Shown here: positions 1-7,973 of the stretch, piece after piece
How positions within the stretch are numbered: position 1 is the first letter of the stretch
Layout: every line of letters begins with the position of its first letter
Assembly (NCBI GenBank): GCA_000770645.1
Contig: JQID01000178.1
Location: 1-33,381 of the forward strand
DNA length: 33,381 bases
Origin: Desulfosporosinus sp. Tol-M
Lineage (GTDB): Bacteria > Bacillota > Desulfitobacteriia > Desulfitobacteriales > Desulfitobacteriaceae
Direction: 5' to 3'
Made by a program: the position numbers and the translations under genes
Notes under the pieces: model-generated
Databases searched by the model: none
Told to the model about the DNA's origin: nothing
Seen by the model: only the letters and a program-made list of their open reading frames with translations

Positions 1-25
1 GCTTGTTCTTGTCCTTGAACTTAAA

Positions 26-862
26 TTAAATCTCCAGGATAGTTCCCGTTGTAGCCCAGCGAAACTGATCAGGAAATTCGCTGGCCAAACGGCTGGCTAT
101 TGGAAGCCCTGTACAATGGTTAGGGGCTAATAACTCAAAGTCAAGAGACTTTAAATACTCAATGGTTCGTTCTTGTTGAAGCGTATCGGCTGGTCCCAAA
201 TGAGTTCCCCCTATAATGGCCCGAATGTTCGACTGTTCCGTAACTCGTTTAGCATGTTCGATAATATTAACTAAGCCAGAGTGCGCACAACCTAGGATAA
301 CAACCAGGCCTTTTTCTGTTGTGTAAAAAAGGCTTAAATCATCACGAAACGGATCTTTAATAAACCCTTCCGCCTGAAACTGTACCAAGCGTTCGTCGCC
401 CTTTTCATAAACCGTTTGACAGGGTACTTCCCCACTTAACCACAGATTAGGACTGATTTGCAGAGGTTCTTTATGCCAACAGAAACGCGCGCCGACACTT
501 TCCAAATGTTCCAATTTATAAGGTACGCCAATATATTTCTCATCTCTGCCAGCTTCCTTAACGTAATGCCCGGCAAACAAATCCGGGTGAGCATAAACAG
601 GCACCTCACCCCTTAACTTAAGTAAGTTTAACAAACCTCCTGTATGATCATAATGACCGTGACTAAGCACAACTTTAGTTATTTTGCGTAGGTCGATACC
701 CAATACTTGAGCGTTATTGATTAAACTACCTTGTTCACCCGTATCAAAGAGGATTAACTCTTTGCCAAAATCAAGCAACATTGCTAAGCCCCATTCAGCA
801 AATACTCCCGAAGTTACTCCAACCGTATTCTCAACTAAAATGTTAATTTTAATATTGACCAC
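26..862 (-). CDS. MBL-fold metallo-hydrolase (COG1237-like)
   Basis: This 278-aa protein is a metallo-beta-lactamase-fold hydrolase. The metal-binding motif SHGHYDHTGG lies near residues 67-76, a further metal ligand probably lies in GCAHSGLVNI (about 192-201), and the C-terminal motif PNHCTG is typical of the COG1237 group, some of whose members are annotated as dihydropterin-6-methyl-ribofuranosylaminobenzene-5'-phosphate synthase-like. The opening ILVENTVG and the LILFDTGEQG strand also fit that group. The start is GTG, with AGAGGGG about six bases upstream. There is no signal peptide, so it should be cytoplasmic. The substrate cannot be read from the sequence. It lies downstream of the NYN gene, separated by 61 bases that contain a fragment of the MITE-like repeat, so a shared transcript is possible but unproven. 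The fold is near certain; the reaction is unknown. Confidence 0.85.
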   Translation of the reverse strand: MVNIKINILVENTVGVTSGVFAEWGLAMLLDFGKELILFDTGEQGSLINNAQVLGIDLRKITKVVLSHGHYDHTGGLLNLLKLRGEVPVYAHPDLFAGHYVKEAGRDEKYIGVPYKLEHLESVGARFCWHKEPLQISPNLWLSGEVPCQTVYEKGDERLVQFQAEGFIKDPFRDDLSLFYTTEKGLVVILGCAHSGLVNIIEHAKRVTEQSNIRAIIGGTHLGPADTLQQERTIEYLKSLDFELLAPNHCTGLPIASRLASEFPDQFRWATTGTILEI

Positions 863-888
863 TCTATTCCCCTCTTTACCAGTAAGAT

Positions 889-914
889 CGACAAGCGAAT
901 AGCGATGGAACGTG
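889..914 (+). repeat. Fragment of the MITE-like repeat (core end)
   Basis: These 26 bases match positions 1957-1982 and 2169-2194 with one difference (CGACAAGCGAATAGCGATGG here, CGACAAGTGAATAGCGATGG there, all followed by AACGTG). It is the end of the 155-bp repeated core found downstream of polC, in the same orientation. The NYN gene is therefore bracketed by two copies of this segment. Confidence 0.8.
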
Positions 915-923
915 AATATTTAC

Positions 924-1670
924 TTAATTCTTAATAAAGTAATGAATAATGTGTGGATTACTCGTTTTTCGTGGCTGAATTTTGAATTGCTTTAAGGACG
1001 CAATAAGAGGGGCTAGCTTCGAGTGCCCGTAGTTCCTTGTATCAAAATCCGGGTAACGTTTATTGAGTCTTTTTCCGACTTCGCCCAAAAATGCCCAGCC
1101 ATCTTCGTCTGAACTCTCCGTTATGATAATTTTGATAGATTCGATGAGTTCTTCCATATTTGCCATACCTATTTTTGAAGTGTCCTGCTTTTCCAGCCTA
1201 TCACCGATATGTAATTTATCTGAATTTATTGGGATTGCCGCTAAAACTTCAAGATATTTGAACTTTTCACAAGCCGCTATGAAAGGCGAAGGCGTTTTCT
1301 TTTCGCCCATGCCGATAACATACATTCCGGCTTCTCTTAAACGGGCAGCCAGCTTAGTAAAATCACTATCACTTGAAACAATGCAAAAACCGTCTACATT
1401 ATTCGAATAGAGAATATCCATTGCATCAATAATTAATGCCGCATCTGTCGCATTTTTACCTGTTGTATAGCCAAATTGCTGAATTGGAGTAATAGAGTAA
1501 TCCAGCAAAACCGTTTTCCAAGGATTAAGTTGGGGCTTTGTCCAGTCTCCATAAATTCGTTTATAAGTGGGTATTCCATGGTTAGAAATTTCATCAAAAA
1601 TATACTTAATATATTTGTCAGACACATTATCCGCGTCAATTAAAACTGCAATTTTCTTATCCTTTTCCAT
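924..1670 (-). CDS. NYN-domain protein with C-terminal OST-HTH/LOTUS domain
   Basis: The 248-aa product has an N-terminal NYN (PIN-like) nuclease fold. VLIDADNVS (about residues 9-17) supplies the first acidic pair, ATDAALIIDAMDI (about 74-86) the middle acidic residues, and IVSSDSDFTKLAARL (about 97-111) the third cluster. The last 75 residues (WAFLGEVGKRLNKRYPDFD onward) look like an OST-HTH/LOTUS domain, a module that binds RNA, including G-quadruplex RNA, in studied cases. The architecture matches the NYN/LabA-like group with LOTUS. The start is ATG behind AAGGGGG. A role in RNA cleavage or turnover is inferred from the fold; no target is known. The gene is alone between repeat copies at 889-914 and 1829-2284, which suggests that it arrived or moved with repeated DNA. 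Confidence 0.85.
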   Translation of the reverse strand: MEKDKKIAVLIDADNVSDKYIKYIFDEISNHGIPTYKRIYGDWTKPQLNPWKTVLLDYSITPIQQFGYTTGKNATDAALIIDAMDILYSNNVDGFCIVSSDSDFTKLAARLREAGMYVIGMGEKKTPSPFIAACEKFKYLEVLAAIPINSDKLHIGDRLEKQDTSKIGMANMEELIESIKIIITESSDEDGWAFLGEVGKRLNKRYPDFDTRNYGHSKLAPLIASLKQFKIQPRKTSNPHIIHYFIKN

Positions 1671-1828
1671 ATGGTACCCCCTTGATTATTAATATTCAAT
1701 TCTAATACTTTCCACATCTTTCCTTCTTTTCATCCCCAGGCAGCATAAATACTTAAAGAATTAAGGAAACGCCACACTCGTCCAAAAACGTCCTTCATGT
1801 CCTTTACTAATTCTACGTCGACCCAAGC
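1671..1828. other. Upstream region of the NYN gene, no gene seen
   Basis: These 158 AT-rich bases hold the ribosome binding site of the NYN gene (AAGGGGG on the minus strand). I found no convincing promoter, coding frame or hairpin. The repeat elements begin directly after it; together they make a 615-base stretch without a gene. Confidence 0.5.
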
Positions 1829-2007
1829 CAGAGGAAGTTTCTTAGCTTAGTGAGCACGGAGAGAGGAATCGCGTCAATGAACACAGACGATAAGGCGTTA
1901 AGAACCGCGTTGGTTTACATTCAGAGAAGCCCGGAGGTTACGCGGTTTAGCCTTAGCGACAAGTGAATAGCGATGGAACGTGTGTGAACGGGCTAAGATA
2001 CTTTCTC
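1829..2007 (+). mobile_element. MITE-like element, shorter copy
   Basis: The segment starts with GAGGAAGTTTCTTAGC (1831-1846) and ends with GCTAAGATACTTTCTC (1992-2007), which are imperfect inverted repeats. Positions 1829-1983 (155 bases) are identical to 2041-2195, 212 bases further on. It lacks the roughly 65-base hairpin module that the second copy carries before its right end. One frame of the repeat stays open for about 45 codons, ending in a TGA in AAGTGA, but it has no ribosome binding site and I do not call it a gene. No transposase is present, so this would be a non-autonomous element. Confidence 0.7.
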
Positions 2008-2040
2008 CCCTCCGTCGTCCCCCCTACCCCCGTCGACAAG

Positions 2041-2284
2041 CAGAGGAAGTTTCTTAGCTTAGTGAGCACGGAGAGAGGAATCGCGTCAATGAACACAGAC
2101 GATAAGGCGTTAAGAACCGCGTTGGTTTACATTCAGAGAAGCCCGGAGGTTACGCGGTTTAGCCTTAGCGACAAGTGAATAGCGATGGAACGTGTCGATC
2201 ACGATAGTCTCCGGTGGAGACTATCGCCGAAGGCGCTGGCCTATGACGAACACATACCGCCGTAGGATGCTAAGAAACTTTCTC
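2041..2284 (+). mobile_element. MITE-like element, longer copy, abutting polC
   Basis: The left terminal repeat GAGGAAGTTTCTTAGC (2043-2058) and right terminal repeat GCTAAGAAACTTTCTC (2269-2284) match at 15 of 16 positions as inverted repeats. The 155-base core (2041-2195) is identical to the first copy, so the duplication is recent or kept uniform. Between the core and the right end lies a hairpin, TAGTCTCC-GGT-GGAGACTA (about 2208-2226). The element ends one base before the polC stop codon (2286-2288), so it forms the 3' flank of polC and replaces any obvious terminator there. Confidence 0.72.
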
Positions 2285-2285
2285 C

Positions 2286-5200
2286 CTAAAACAGGCTTAA
2301 TTGATTCGTCTCGGCAAGCCCTTCGAAGCACCCATGCTCCTGAAGAATTTCGATAATAGTTTTGCTAAGTTTAGCATGCGTCGTCAGATCTTCAATCGAT
2401 TTGATGCCTTGTTCCTCCCGCAGGGCTACAATATTTCGCGCGGCCGTTTCTCCTAGGCCTTGCACCGATGTGAAGGGCGGTAAAAGCCCCGTTGGGGTTA
2501 GTAAGAAATTAGTCGCCGTCGATTCCCATAAATCGACTTTCCTTAATGTAACACCTCTGGCATACATCTCTATCGCCAGTTCAAGTATGGTGACCATATT
2601 TTTTTCTTTGGCTGTGGCTTCTTTCCCTTTTCTCTCGAGCTCTTCGATCGCTTGACGACAGGCTTCTTTTCCCTGAATGACGATTTCAATATCAAACTCA
2701 TCTGCTCGAACCGAAAAAAACGTCGCATAGAAAGCTTCCGGGTAATTCAGTTTAAACCAGGCAATGCGGAAAGCCATGGTCACGTAAGCGACAGCATGGG
2801 CTTTTGGAAACATATATTTAATTTTTTGACAAGATTCAATGTACCATTCGGGTACATTGTTGGCCCGCATCTCTTCAATTTGTTCCGGTTTTAGCCCATA
2901 ACCTTTGCGCACACCTTCCATAATTTTAAAGGCCTGCGCGGGTTCTAACCCTTTATAAATGAGATAAACCATAATATCATCCCGGCAGGCAATAATTTCT
3001 GAAATACTGGCTGTTCCGCCTCGCACAAGTTCTTGAGCATTACTTATCCAGACATCGGTACCGTGGGACAGCCCTGAAATACGTACTAAATCAGAAAATC
3101 TCTTGGGTTGGGTGTCCTCCAACATTTGCCTCACAAACTTTGTGCCAAATTCAGGAACTCCGAAGGTTCCTGTTTTTGAGTGGATCTCCTCAGCGGTTAC
3201 CCCCAAGGCTTCCGGACTGGAAAATAAGGACATGGTCAATTGATCATCCAGGGGAATGGCTTGAGCATCGACTCCTGTTAAATCCTCCAGCATTTTAAGC
3301 GCTGTTGGATCGTCGTGCCCGAGAATATCAAGTTTAACCAAGCGACCGGAAATAGAGTGATAGTCAAAATGGGTGGTGATAATATCCGATTTCTGATCGT
3401 CCGCCGGCCTCTGTAACGGGGTAAAATCGAAAACATCACATTCTTTGGGAATAACCATCTGCCCTCCCGGGTGCTGCCCCGTTGTCCTTTTAACCCCGGT
3501 GCATCCCCTTATTAAACGCGTCATTTCTGCGTGTCTAACTTGAAGTTTCCGCTCGTCCAGATAATTTTTGACATAGCCGAAAGCTGTCTTATCGGCGATT
3601 GTCGCGATTGTTCCAGCCTTGAAGACATTATCTTTGCCAAATAAATCTTCCGTATAGCGATGAGCACGGGACTGGTAATCTCCCGAGAAGTTTAAATCAA
3701 TATCCGGTACCTTATCTCCTTCAAATCCCAGGAATGTCTCAAAGGGGATATCATGACCGTCTTTGGCCATCTGTTGCCCGCATTTTGGACAATCTTGATC
3801 CGGCAAATCCGCTCCTGAACCAACACTCCCGTCCTCAACCCAAACAGAATGCAAACAATCCTGATTTACACAACGATAATGGGGAGACAAAGGGTTCACC
3901 TCGGTTATTCCGGTCAGCGTAGCCACCAACGAAGATCCGACAGAGCCTCGTGACCCAACAAGATAACCATCCTCGTTTGATTTTTTAACCAGTAAGTGCG
4001 CGATCAAATAGAGAACGGAGAACCCATTGCCGATAATTGCCTTTAATTCTTTAGATAAGCGTTTTCCTACAACCTCAGGTAGTGGGTCGCCGTATAGGGC
4101 CCGGGCCCGGGCCCAAGACATCTTCTTGATATTTTCCTCTGCGCCCGGTATCCGGGGCGTATAAAGCTCATTCGGGAAAGGTTTCAGTGCTTCAATCTCG
4201 TTACAAATACGTTGCGGCGCATGAACAACCACCTCTAAGGCCTCTTCTTCGCCCAGATAAGCAAACTCCTGCAACATCTCTTCCGTCGTTTTATAGAACA
4301 AGGGAGCTTGGTCATCGGCGTCGCTAAACCCTTTTCCCGCCATAATAATTCGCCGATAGACCTCATCCTCCGGATCAAGAAAATGAACATCGCTAGTCGC
4401 CACCACTGGCTTATCCATTTCTTGCCCTATACGAAGAACGGTCCGATTTATTTCTCGAAGTCCATCCTCAGAAGACACTTGGCCGTTACGAAGCAAAAAA
4501 AAGTTGTTGCTAATGGGTTGAATTTCTAAATAATCATAAAATGAGGCAATTTCCTTTAACTTATCCCAAGGGTCTTTACGCATAATTGCTTGGATGAGTT
4601 CCCCCGCTTCACAAGCTGAACCAATGATCAGCCCTTCACGATGAGCTTGCAACAACGATTTTGGCAGTCGAGGACGCCGATGAAAGTACTCAAGATGGGA
4701 CGCCGTAATTAAACGATAGAGATTGTTTAAACCTCTTTTATTTTTAACCAAGAGGATAATATGGCGGCTTTTCAGTTGATTTATAGGGAGGTTACCAGTT
4801 AAGTCATCCACCGAATACCCCTCGACACCCAGAATTATTTTAACTCCATATTTGGCTCCCGCCTCAACGGCTTCCGGGAACGCTTGTACAACTCCGTGGT
4901 CCGTAATCGCCACTGCCGGATGCCCCCAGTGGCTTGCTCTTTGAATCAGTTCATCTGCCGAAGACATACCATCCAAGGTGGACATACGCGTATGCAAATG
5001 CAATTCGATCCGTTTTTCCTTGGCTTGATCCTCGCGAATAACCGGAGACGTGCGCAGCACATCTTTGGGCATCAGGGTCAGCACAGAATTAAAGCTGTCA
5101 TATTGAACACTTCCCCGAACTTTCACCCATTCTCCTACGTTAAGGTCAAGGCTCCGTTGCCCTTCTTCCAGGAAAACCTTCGCGGAAATCGAATCTGATT

Positions 5201-5975
5201 TATCCGAAATCATAAAAGTCAGCAATAGTCGACCTGATTTTAATTTTCGATACTCAATCCCAAATACTTGCCCCCAAACAATAATCTGACGTTCTTCGTC
5301 TTGTACCTCATGCAAGGAGACCGGCTCTCCTTTAAATTCTTTCCCTAGTAAACACGTAACGCGTTTTTTTTCAGATTTAGCACCATGTTTGGTTTGCGAA
5401 GACAGCAGTTGCTGTAAATGCTCGAATTCCGCCGTTTCAGTTTGCTGGGCCTGTTCTTCAAGGTCGACGCTGGTGTCCAGCTCACATCTAATCTGCGGTT
5501 TCAGGCGATAACGTGTCTTAAAATATTTTTCAATAATATGTCGTTTGGTATGAAAATATTCAATTCCTAAAGCATTAGGAACGAATAGCCTCAGTTCTTC
5601 GTTGGAAACTTCATAACGCGCTTCGCCCAACCAACCTTTCATGGAAGGCAGGTGATTCGTGATATCCTGGACAATTTCTGCCCAGTGCTTCTCACAGAGG
5701 GACTTTAAAGTAGTGCCTTGCAACGCACATTCAACACACCATTCCACCTTCTTAATCTCCGGAACTTGCGCCCTAAGTAACGCTTCCAGAGATACCAAAC
5801 CGGCTTCCTCCAGCTCAGACGACGAAGAAATGTGAAGGACCCATCTCCCTTGTTTGGGATAGACCTCAACCTGATTGAGTTCTACTGTCGTGAGATCGAT
5901 TTGCCAAGGTCCAATTTGATCTGGAGGAAGTTTTAATATGAATGGAACTTCCATCAACGGAAGAGCCCTAACCAT
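2286..5975 (-). CDS. polC: DNA polymerase III alpha subunit, PolC type, lacking the exonuclease domain
   Basis: This is the replicative C-family polymerase of Firmicutes. Counting from an ATG at 5981 (1231 residues) the order is: N-terminal region 1-230; OB domain about 232-310; PHP part 1 about 324-398 (HLHTRMS, TDHGVVQAFPEA); PHP part 2 about 403-545 (ATSDVHFLDPEDE); polymerase from about 672 (GYLVGSRGSVGSS); a four-cysteine finger (about 704-734); and catalytic aspartates in VPDIDLNFSG (D760, D762) and KLDILGHDD (about 885). The usual 3'-5' exonuclease, about 190 residues inserted between the PHP halves, is missing: GVEGYSVDD runs within about a dozen residues into SRHIILLVKN. B. subtilis PolC is about 1437 aa, so the length difference fits this loss. 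I prefer the ATG at 5975, six bases behind the AAGGGGG site; the ATG at 5981 touches it. The C terminus is intact. Confidence 0.96.
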   Translation of the reverse strand: MVRALPLMEVPFILKLPPDQIGPWQIDLTTVELNQVEVYPKQGRWVLHISSSSELEEAGLVSLEALLRAQVPEIKKVEWCVECALQGTTLKSLCEKHWAEIVQDITNHLPSMKGWLGEARYEVSNEELRLFVPNALGIEYFHTKRHIIEKYFKTRYRLKPQIRCELDTSVDLEEQAQQTETAEFEHLQQLLSSQTKHGAKSEKKRVTCLLGKEFKGEPVSLHEVQDEERQIIVWGQVFGIEYRKLKSGRLLLTFMISDKSDSISAKVFLEEGQRSLDLNVGEWVKVRGSVQYDSFNSVLTLMPKDVLRTSPVIREDQAKEKRIELHLHTRMSTLDGMSSADELIQRASHWGHPAVAITDHGVVQAFPEAVEAGAKYGVKIILGVEGYSVDDLTGNLPINQLKSRHIILLVKNKRGLNNLYRLITASHLEYFHRRPRLPKSLLQAHREGLIIGSACEAGELIQAIMRKDPWDKLKEIASFYDYLEIQPISNNFFLLRNGQVSSEDGLREINRTVLRIGQEMDKPVVATSDVHFLDPEDEVYRRIIMAGKGFSDADDQAPLFYKTTEEMLQEFAYLGEEEALEVVVHAPQRICNEIEALKPFPNELYTPRIPGAEENIKKMSWARARALYGDPLPEVVGKRLSKELKAIIGNGFSVLYLIAHLLVKKSNEDGYLVGSRGSVGSSLVATLTGITEVNPLSPHYRCVNQDCLHSVWVEDGSVGSGADLPDQDCPKCGQQMAKDGHDIPFETFLGFEGDKVPDIDLNFSGDYQSRAHRYTEDLFGKDNVFKAGTIATIADKTAFGYVKNYLDERKLQVRHAEMTRLIRGCTGVKRTTGQHPGGQMVIPKECDVFDFTPLQRPADDQKSDIITTHFDYHSISGRLVKLDILGHDDPTALKMLEDLTGVDAQAIPLDDQLTMSLFSSPEALGVTAEEIHSKTGTFGVPEFGTKFVRQMLEDTQPKRFSDLVRISGLSHGTDVWISNAQELVRGGTASISEIIACRDDIMVYLIYKGLEPAQAFKIMEGVRKGYGLKPEQIEEMRANNVPEWYIESCQKIKYMFPKAHAVAYVTMAFRIAWFKLNYPEAFYATFFSVRADEFDIEIVIQGKEACRQAIEELERKGKEATAKEKNMVTILELAIEMYARGVTLRKVDLWESTATNFLLTPTGLLPPFTSVQGLGETAARNIVALREEQGIKSIEDLTTHAKLSKTIIEILQEHGCFEGLAETNQLSLF

Positions 5976-6026
5976 TTGCATCCCCCTTACTCGAAGTTCG
6001 AACGAGACATTATTTTACTATCTGAA

Positions 6027-6056
6027 AGTATAAGTTTCGGGTAAGCATAAGTGTAA
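6027..6056 (-). promoter_or_regulatory. Candidate sigma-A promoter for polC
   Basis: On the minus strand TTACAC (6051-6056) and TATACT (6027-6032) are 18 bases apart, four and five matches to the consensus hexamers. It lies about 50 bases upstream of polC and downstream of the 34-base repeat. The match is modest and untested. Confidence 0.35.
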
Positions 6057-6093
6057 CTAGGCGGTCGCCTTCGCTAAGGCTGACAGAATGAAT

Positions 6094-6152
6094 AATCCGT
6101 GCGAAGACAGTGTCTGCAAGAAGGGCTAATTCGTGCGAAGACAGTGTCTTCG
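6094..6152. repeat. Two-copy 34-bp repeat with a hairpin upstream of polC
   Basis: AAT[C/T]CGTGCGAAGACAGTGTCT occurs at 6094-6115 and 6128-6149 with one mismatch. In the second copy CGAAGACA-G-TGTCTTCG (6136-6152) is a perfect inverted repeat around one base. It sits between proS and polC. Without a following T-run it is not a convincing terminator. Confidence 0.65.
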
Positions 6153-6209
6153 TGTGTGGGTGCCAGCCAAGTTTCTTTACTCTGATTGTCTTATCATCAA
6201 GGTTCGATA

Positions 6210-7934
6210 TTAGTATTCGAGAGCTTTCTCTATAATGATCTTGACCTGTGCGGCAACCTCTTCAACAGGCACCAGTTTAGTTTCGCCTGTTTTCCGTTCT
6301 CTAAGTTCGACCTGGCCATTCGCCAGAGTTTTACTTCCTATAGTCACCCGTAAAGGATATCCGACCAAATCCGCATCCTTGAATTTTACCCCAGCGCGTT
6401 CATCTCGATCGTCAAGAACAACTTCTACGCCAAGACGCTGCAGCTGCAGATAAAGTTTTTCAACAGTCTCAACTACGAAGGCGTCTTTTGTGCTGACTGG
6501 TACAATTATACATTGGTAGGGGGCAATCGGCATCGGCCAGATAATTCCATAGTCATCATGATTTTGTTCGATTGCTGCGGCCATTGAACGGCTTACGCCA
6601 ATACCATAACAACCCATGACACAAAATCTCTCTTCTCCATTTTCATCTAAAAAAGTTGCCCCCAGCGCTTTACTATACTTTGTTCCCAATTTGAAAACTT
6701 GACCAACTTCAATTCCCCTCGCTTCTTGAAGAGGAACACCGCATTTAAGGCATGCTTCACCTGGTTCCATCATGCGCAAATCGAAGACCTGATCTATCCG
6801 AAAATCTCTGCTGGGAACAGTATCCACAAAGTGATAATCCGCCTTGTTCGCTCCGCAAACAGCCCTTTTCATAAGCGGAACTTCTTCATCAGCAATAACC
6901 AAAAGCCCGGCAGGTACTTCGACTGGGCCCACAAAGCCCGGTTTACACCCCAAAATCTGCTCAACCTCCTCAGGAGAGGCAAGTTGGAGAGAAACGAAAC
7001 CACCTAAAGCGTTATTTAGTTTTGTTTCATTCAAGGCGCGATCTCCACGCAGCAGCACCAAAAATAATTTTTGATCCCCTTGATAAAGTAAAGACTTAAC
7101 GAGGGTAGTCTTCGGTACAGCCAAAAACACAGAGATGTCCTCAATAGTCTTCACGTCCGGCGTAAGCACCAACTTCCGCTGCCCTTCAGGCGGAACACCC
7201 TCCAGCGCTTGGGGACGGCACTCCGCTTTTTCCACATTGGCGGCATAATTGCATTCCGGACAATAGACAACCGCATTTTCTCCCGAATCAGCCAAAACCA
7301 TAAATTCATGGGTCCCACCCGTTCCGCCGATGGCCCCGGCGTCCGCTTCAACTGCACGATAAGCTAAACCACAGCGGGCAAAGATTCGGCAATAGGCCTC
7401 GAACATTTTCTGATAACTTTCAGCGAGTCCTGCTTCATCTCGATCAAACGAATAAAGGTCTTTCATGACAAACTCCCGTCCACGCATCAAACCAAAACGC
7501 GGACGTCGCTCATCCCGGTATTTATTCTGAATTTGATAAAGGAGCAGTGGCAGCTGCTTATATGAACGAACTTCACCCCGCACAAGGTCTGTAATAATTT
7601 CTTCGTGCGTCGGACCAAGACAGAATTCTCGATTATGACGGTCTTGTAACCGGAACAGCTCTGCACCGTATACCGCCCAACGCCCACTCTCTTTCCATAA
7701 TTCGGCCGGTTGCATGATCGGCAAAAGAAGTTCTTGTCCGCCTTTGGCATCCATTTCCTCGCGAACAATGGCTTCAATCTTCCTTAAAACTCGTAACGCC
7801 AGAGGTAAATAGGTATAGACTCCGGCCGTTGACTTACGAATTAAACCTGCTCGGACCATCAGTTGATGGCTAAGAACTTCAGCCTCCGCCGGAACCTCGC
7901 GGAGAGTAGGGTTTAATAGTTGGCTGACACGCAT
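6210..7934 (-). CDS. proS: Prolyl-tRNA synthetase (bacterial type with editing domain)
   Basis: The enzyme charges tRNA-Pro in the cytoplasm. The sequence shows the class II core: motif 1 around [20 protein letters not shown], motif 2 with [18 protein letters not shown] (about 142-159), and motif 3 near [20 protein letters not shown] (about 444-463). Between motifs 2 and 3 lies the insertion (INS) editing domain, about residues 225-400, that marks bacterial-type ProS. An anticodon-binding domain follows ([11 protein letters not shown] onward). The length of 574-577 aa is normal. The reading frame opens with ATG at 7943, but ATG at 7934 ([15 protein letters not shown]) fits both the family start and the AAAGG site about ten bases upstream. 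It lies about 30 bases after ispG, so co-transcription is likely, and no T-box leader would fit in that gap. Confidence 0.97.
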   Translation of the reverse strand: MRVSQLLNPTLREVPAEAEVLSHQLMVRAGLIRKSTAGVYTYLPLALRVLRKIEAIVREEMDAKGGQELLLPIMQPAELWKESGRWAVYGAELFRLQDRHNREFCLGPTHEEIITDLVRGEVRSYKQLPLLLYQIQNKYRDERRPRFGLMRGREFVMKDLYSFDRDEAGLAESYQKMFEAYCRIFARCGLAYRAVEADAGAIGGTGGTHEFMVLADSGENAVVYCPECNYAANVEKAECRPQALEGVPPEGQRKLVLTPDVKTIEDISVFLAVPKTTLVKSLLYQGDQKLFLVLLRGDRALNETKLNNALGGFVSLQLASPEEVEQILGCKPGFVGPVEVPAGLLVIADEEVPLMKRAVCGANKADYHFVDTVPSRDFRIDQVFDLRMMEPGEACLKCGVPLQEARGIEVGQVFKLGTKYSKALGATFLDENGEERFCVMGCYGIGVSRSMAAAIEQNHDDYGIIWPMPIAPYQCIIVPVSTKDAFVVETVEKLYLQLQRLGVEVVLDDRDERAGVKFKDADLVGYPLRVTIGSKTLANGQVELRERKTGETKLVPVEEVAAQVKIIIEKALEY

Positions 7935-7973
7935 AATGTCCATTCCTTTCTCACAATAATGCTTTTAATCCTC

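Noticed and set aside
1963..2178. 71-codon plus-strand frame in the MITE-like repeat
   Set aside because: It lies wholly in repeated DNA, has no ribosome binding site, and the shared part (about 45 codons) matches no family that I know.
2196..2284. Terminator for polC in the hairpin at 2208-2226
   Set aside because: The stem is good but there is no T-run after it on the minus strand, and the hairpin belongs to the repeated element.
889..2284. CRISPR array
   Set aside because: The repeats are long (155 bases), only two full copies exist, spacing is irregular and no cas gene is present.
7944..7973. Possible T-box leader for proS
   Set aside because: Only about 30 bases separate ispG and proS, too short for a T-box.
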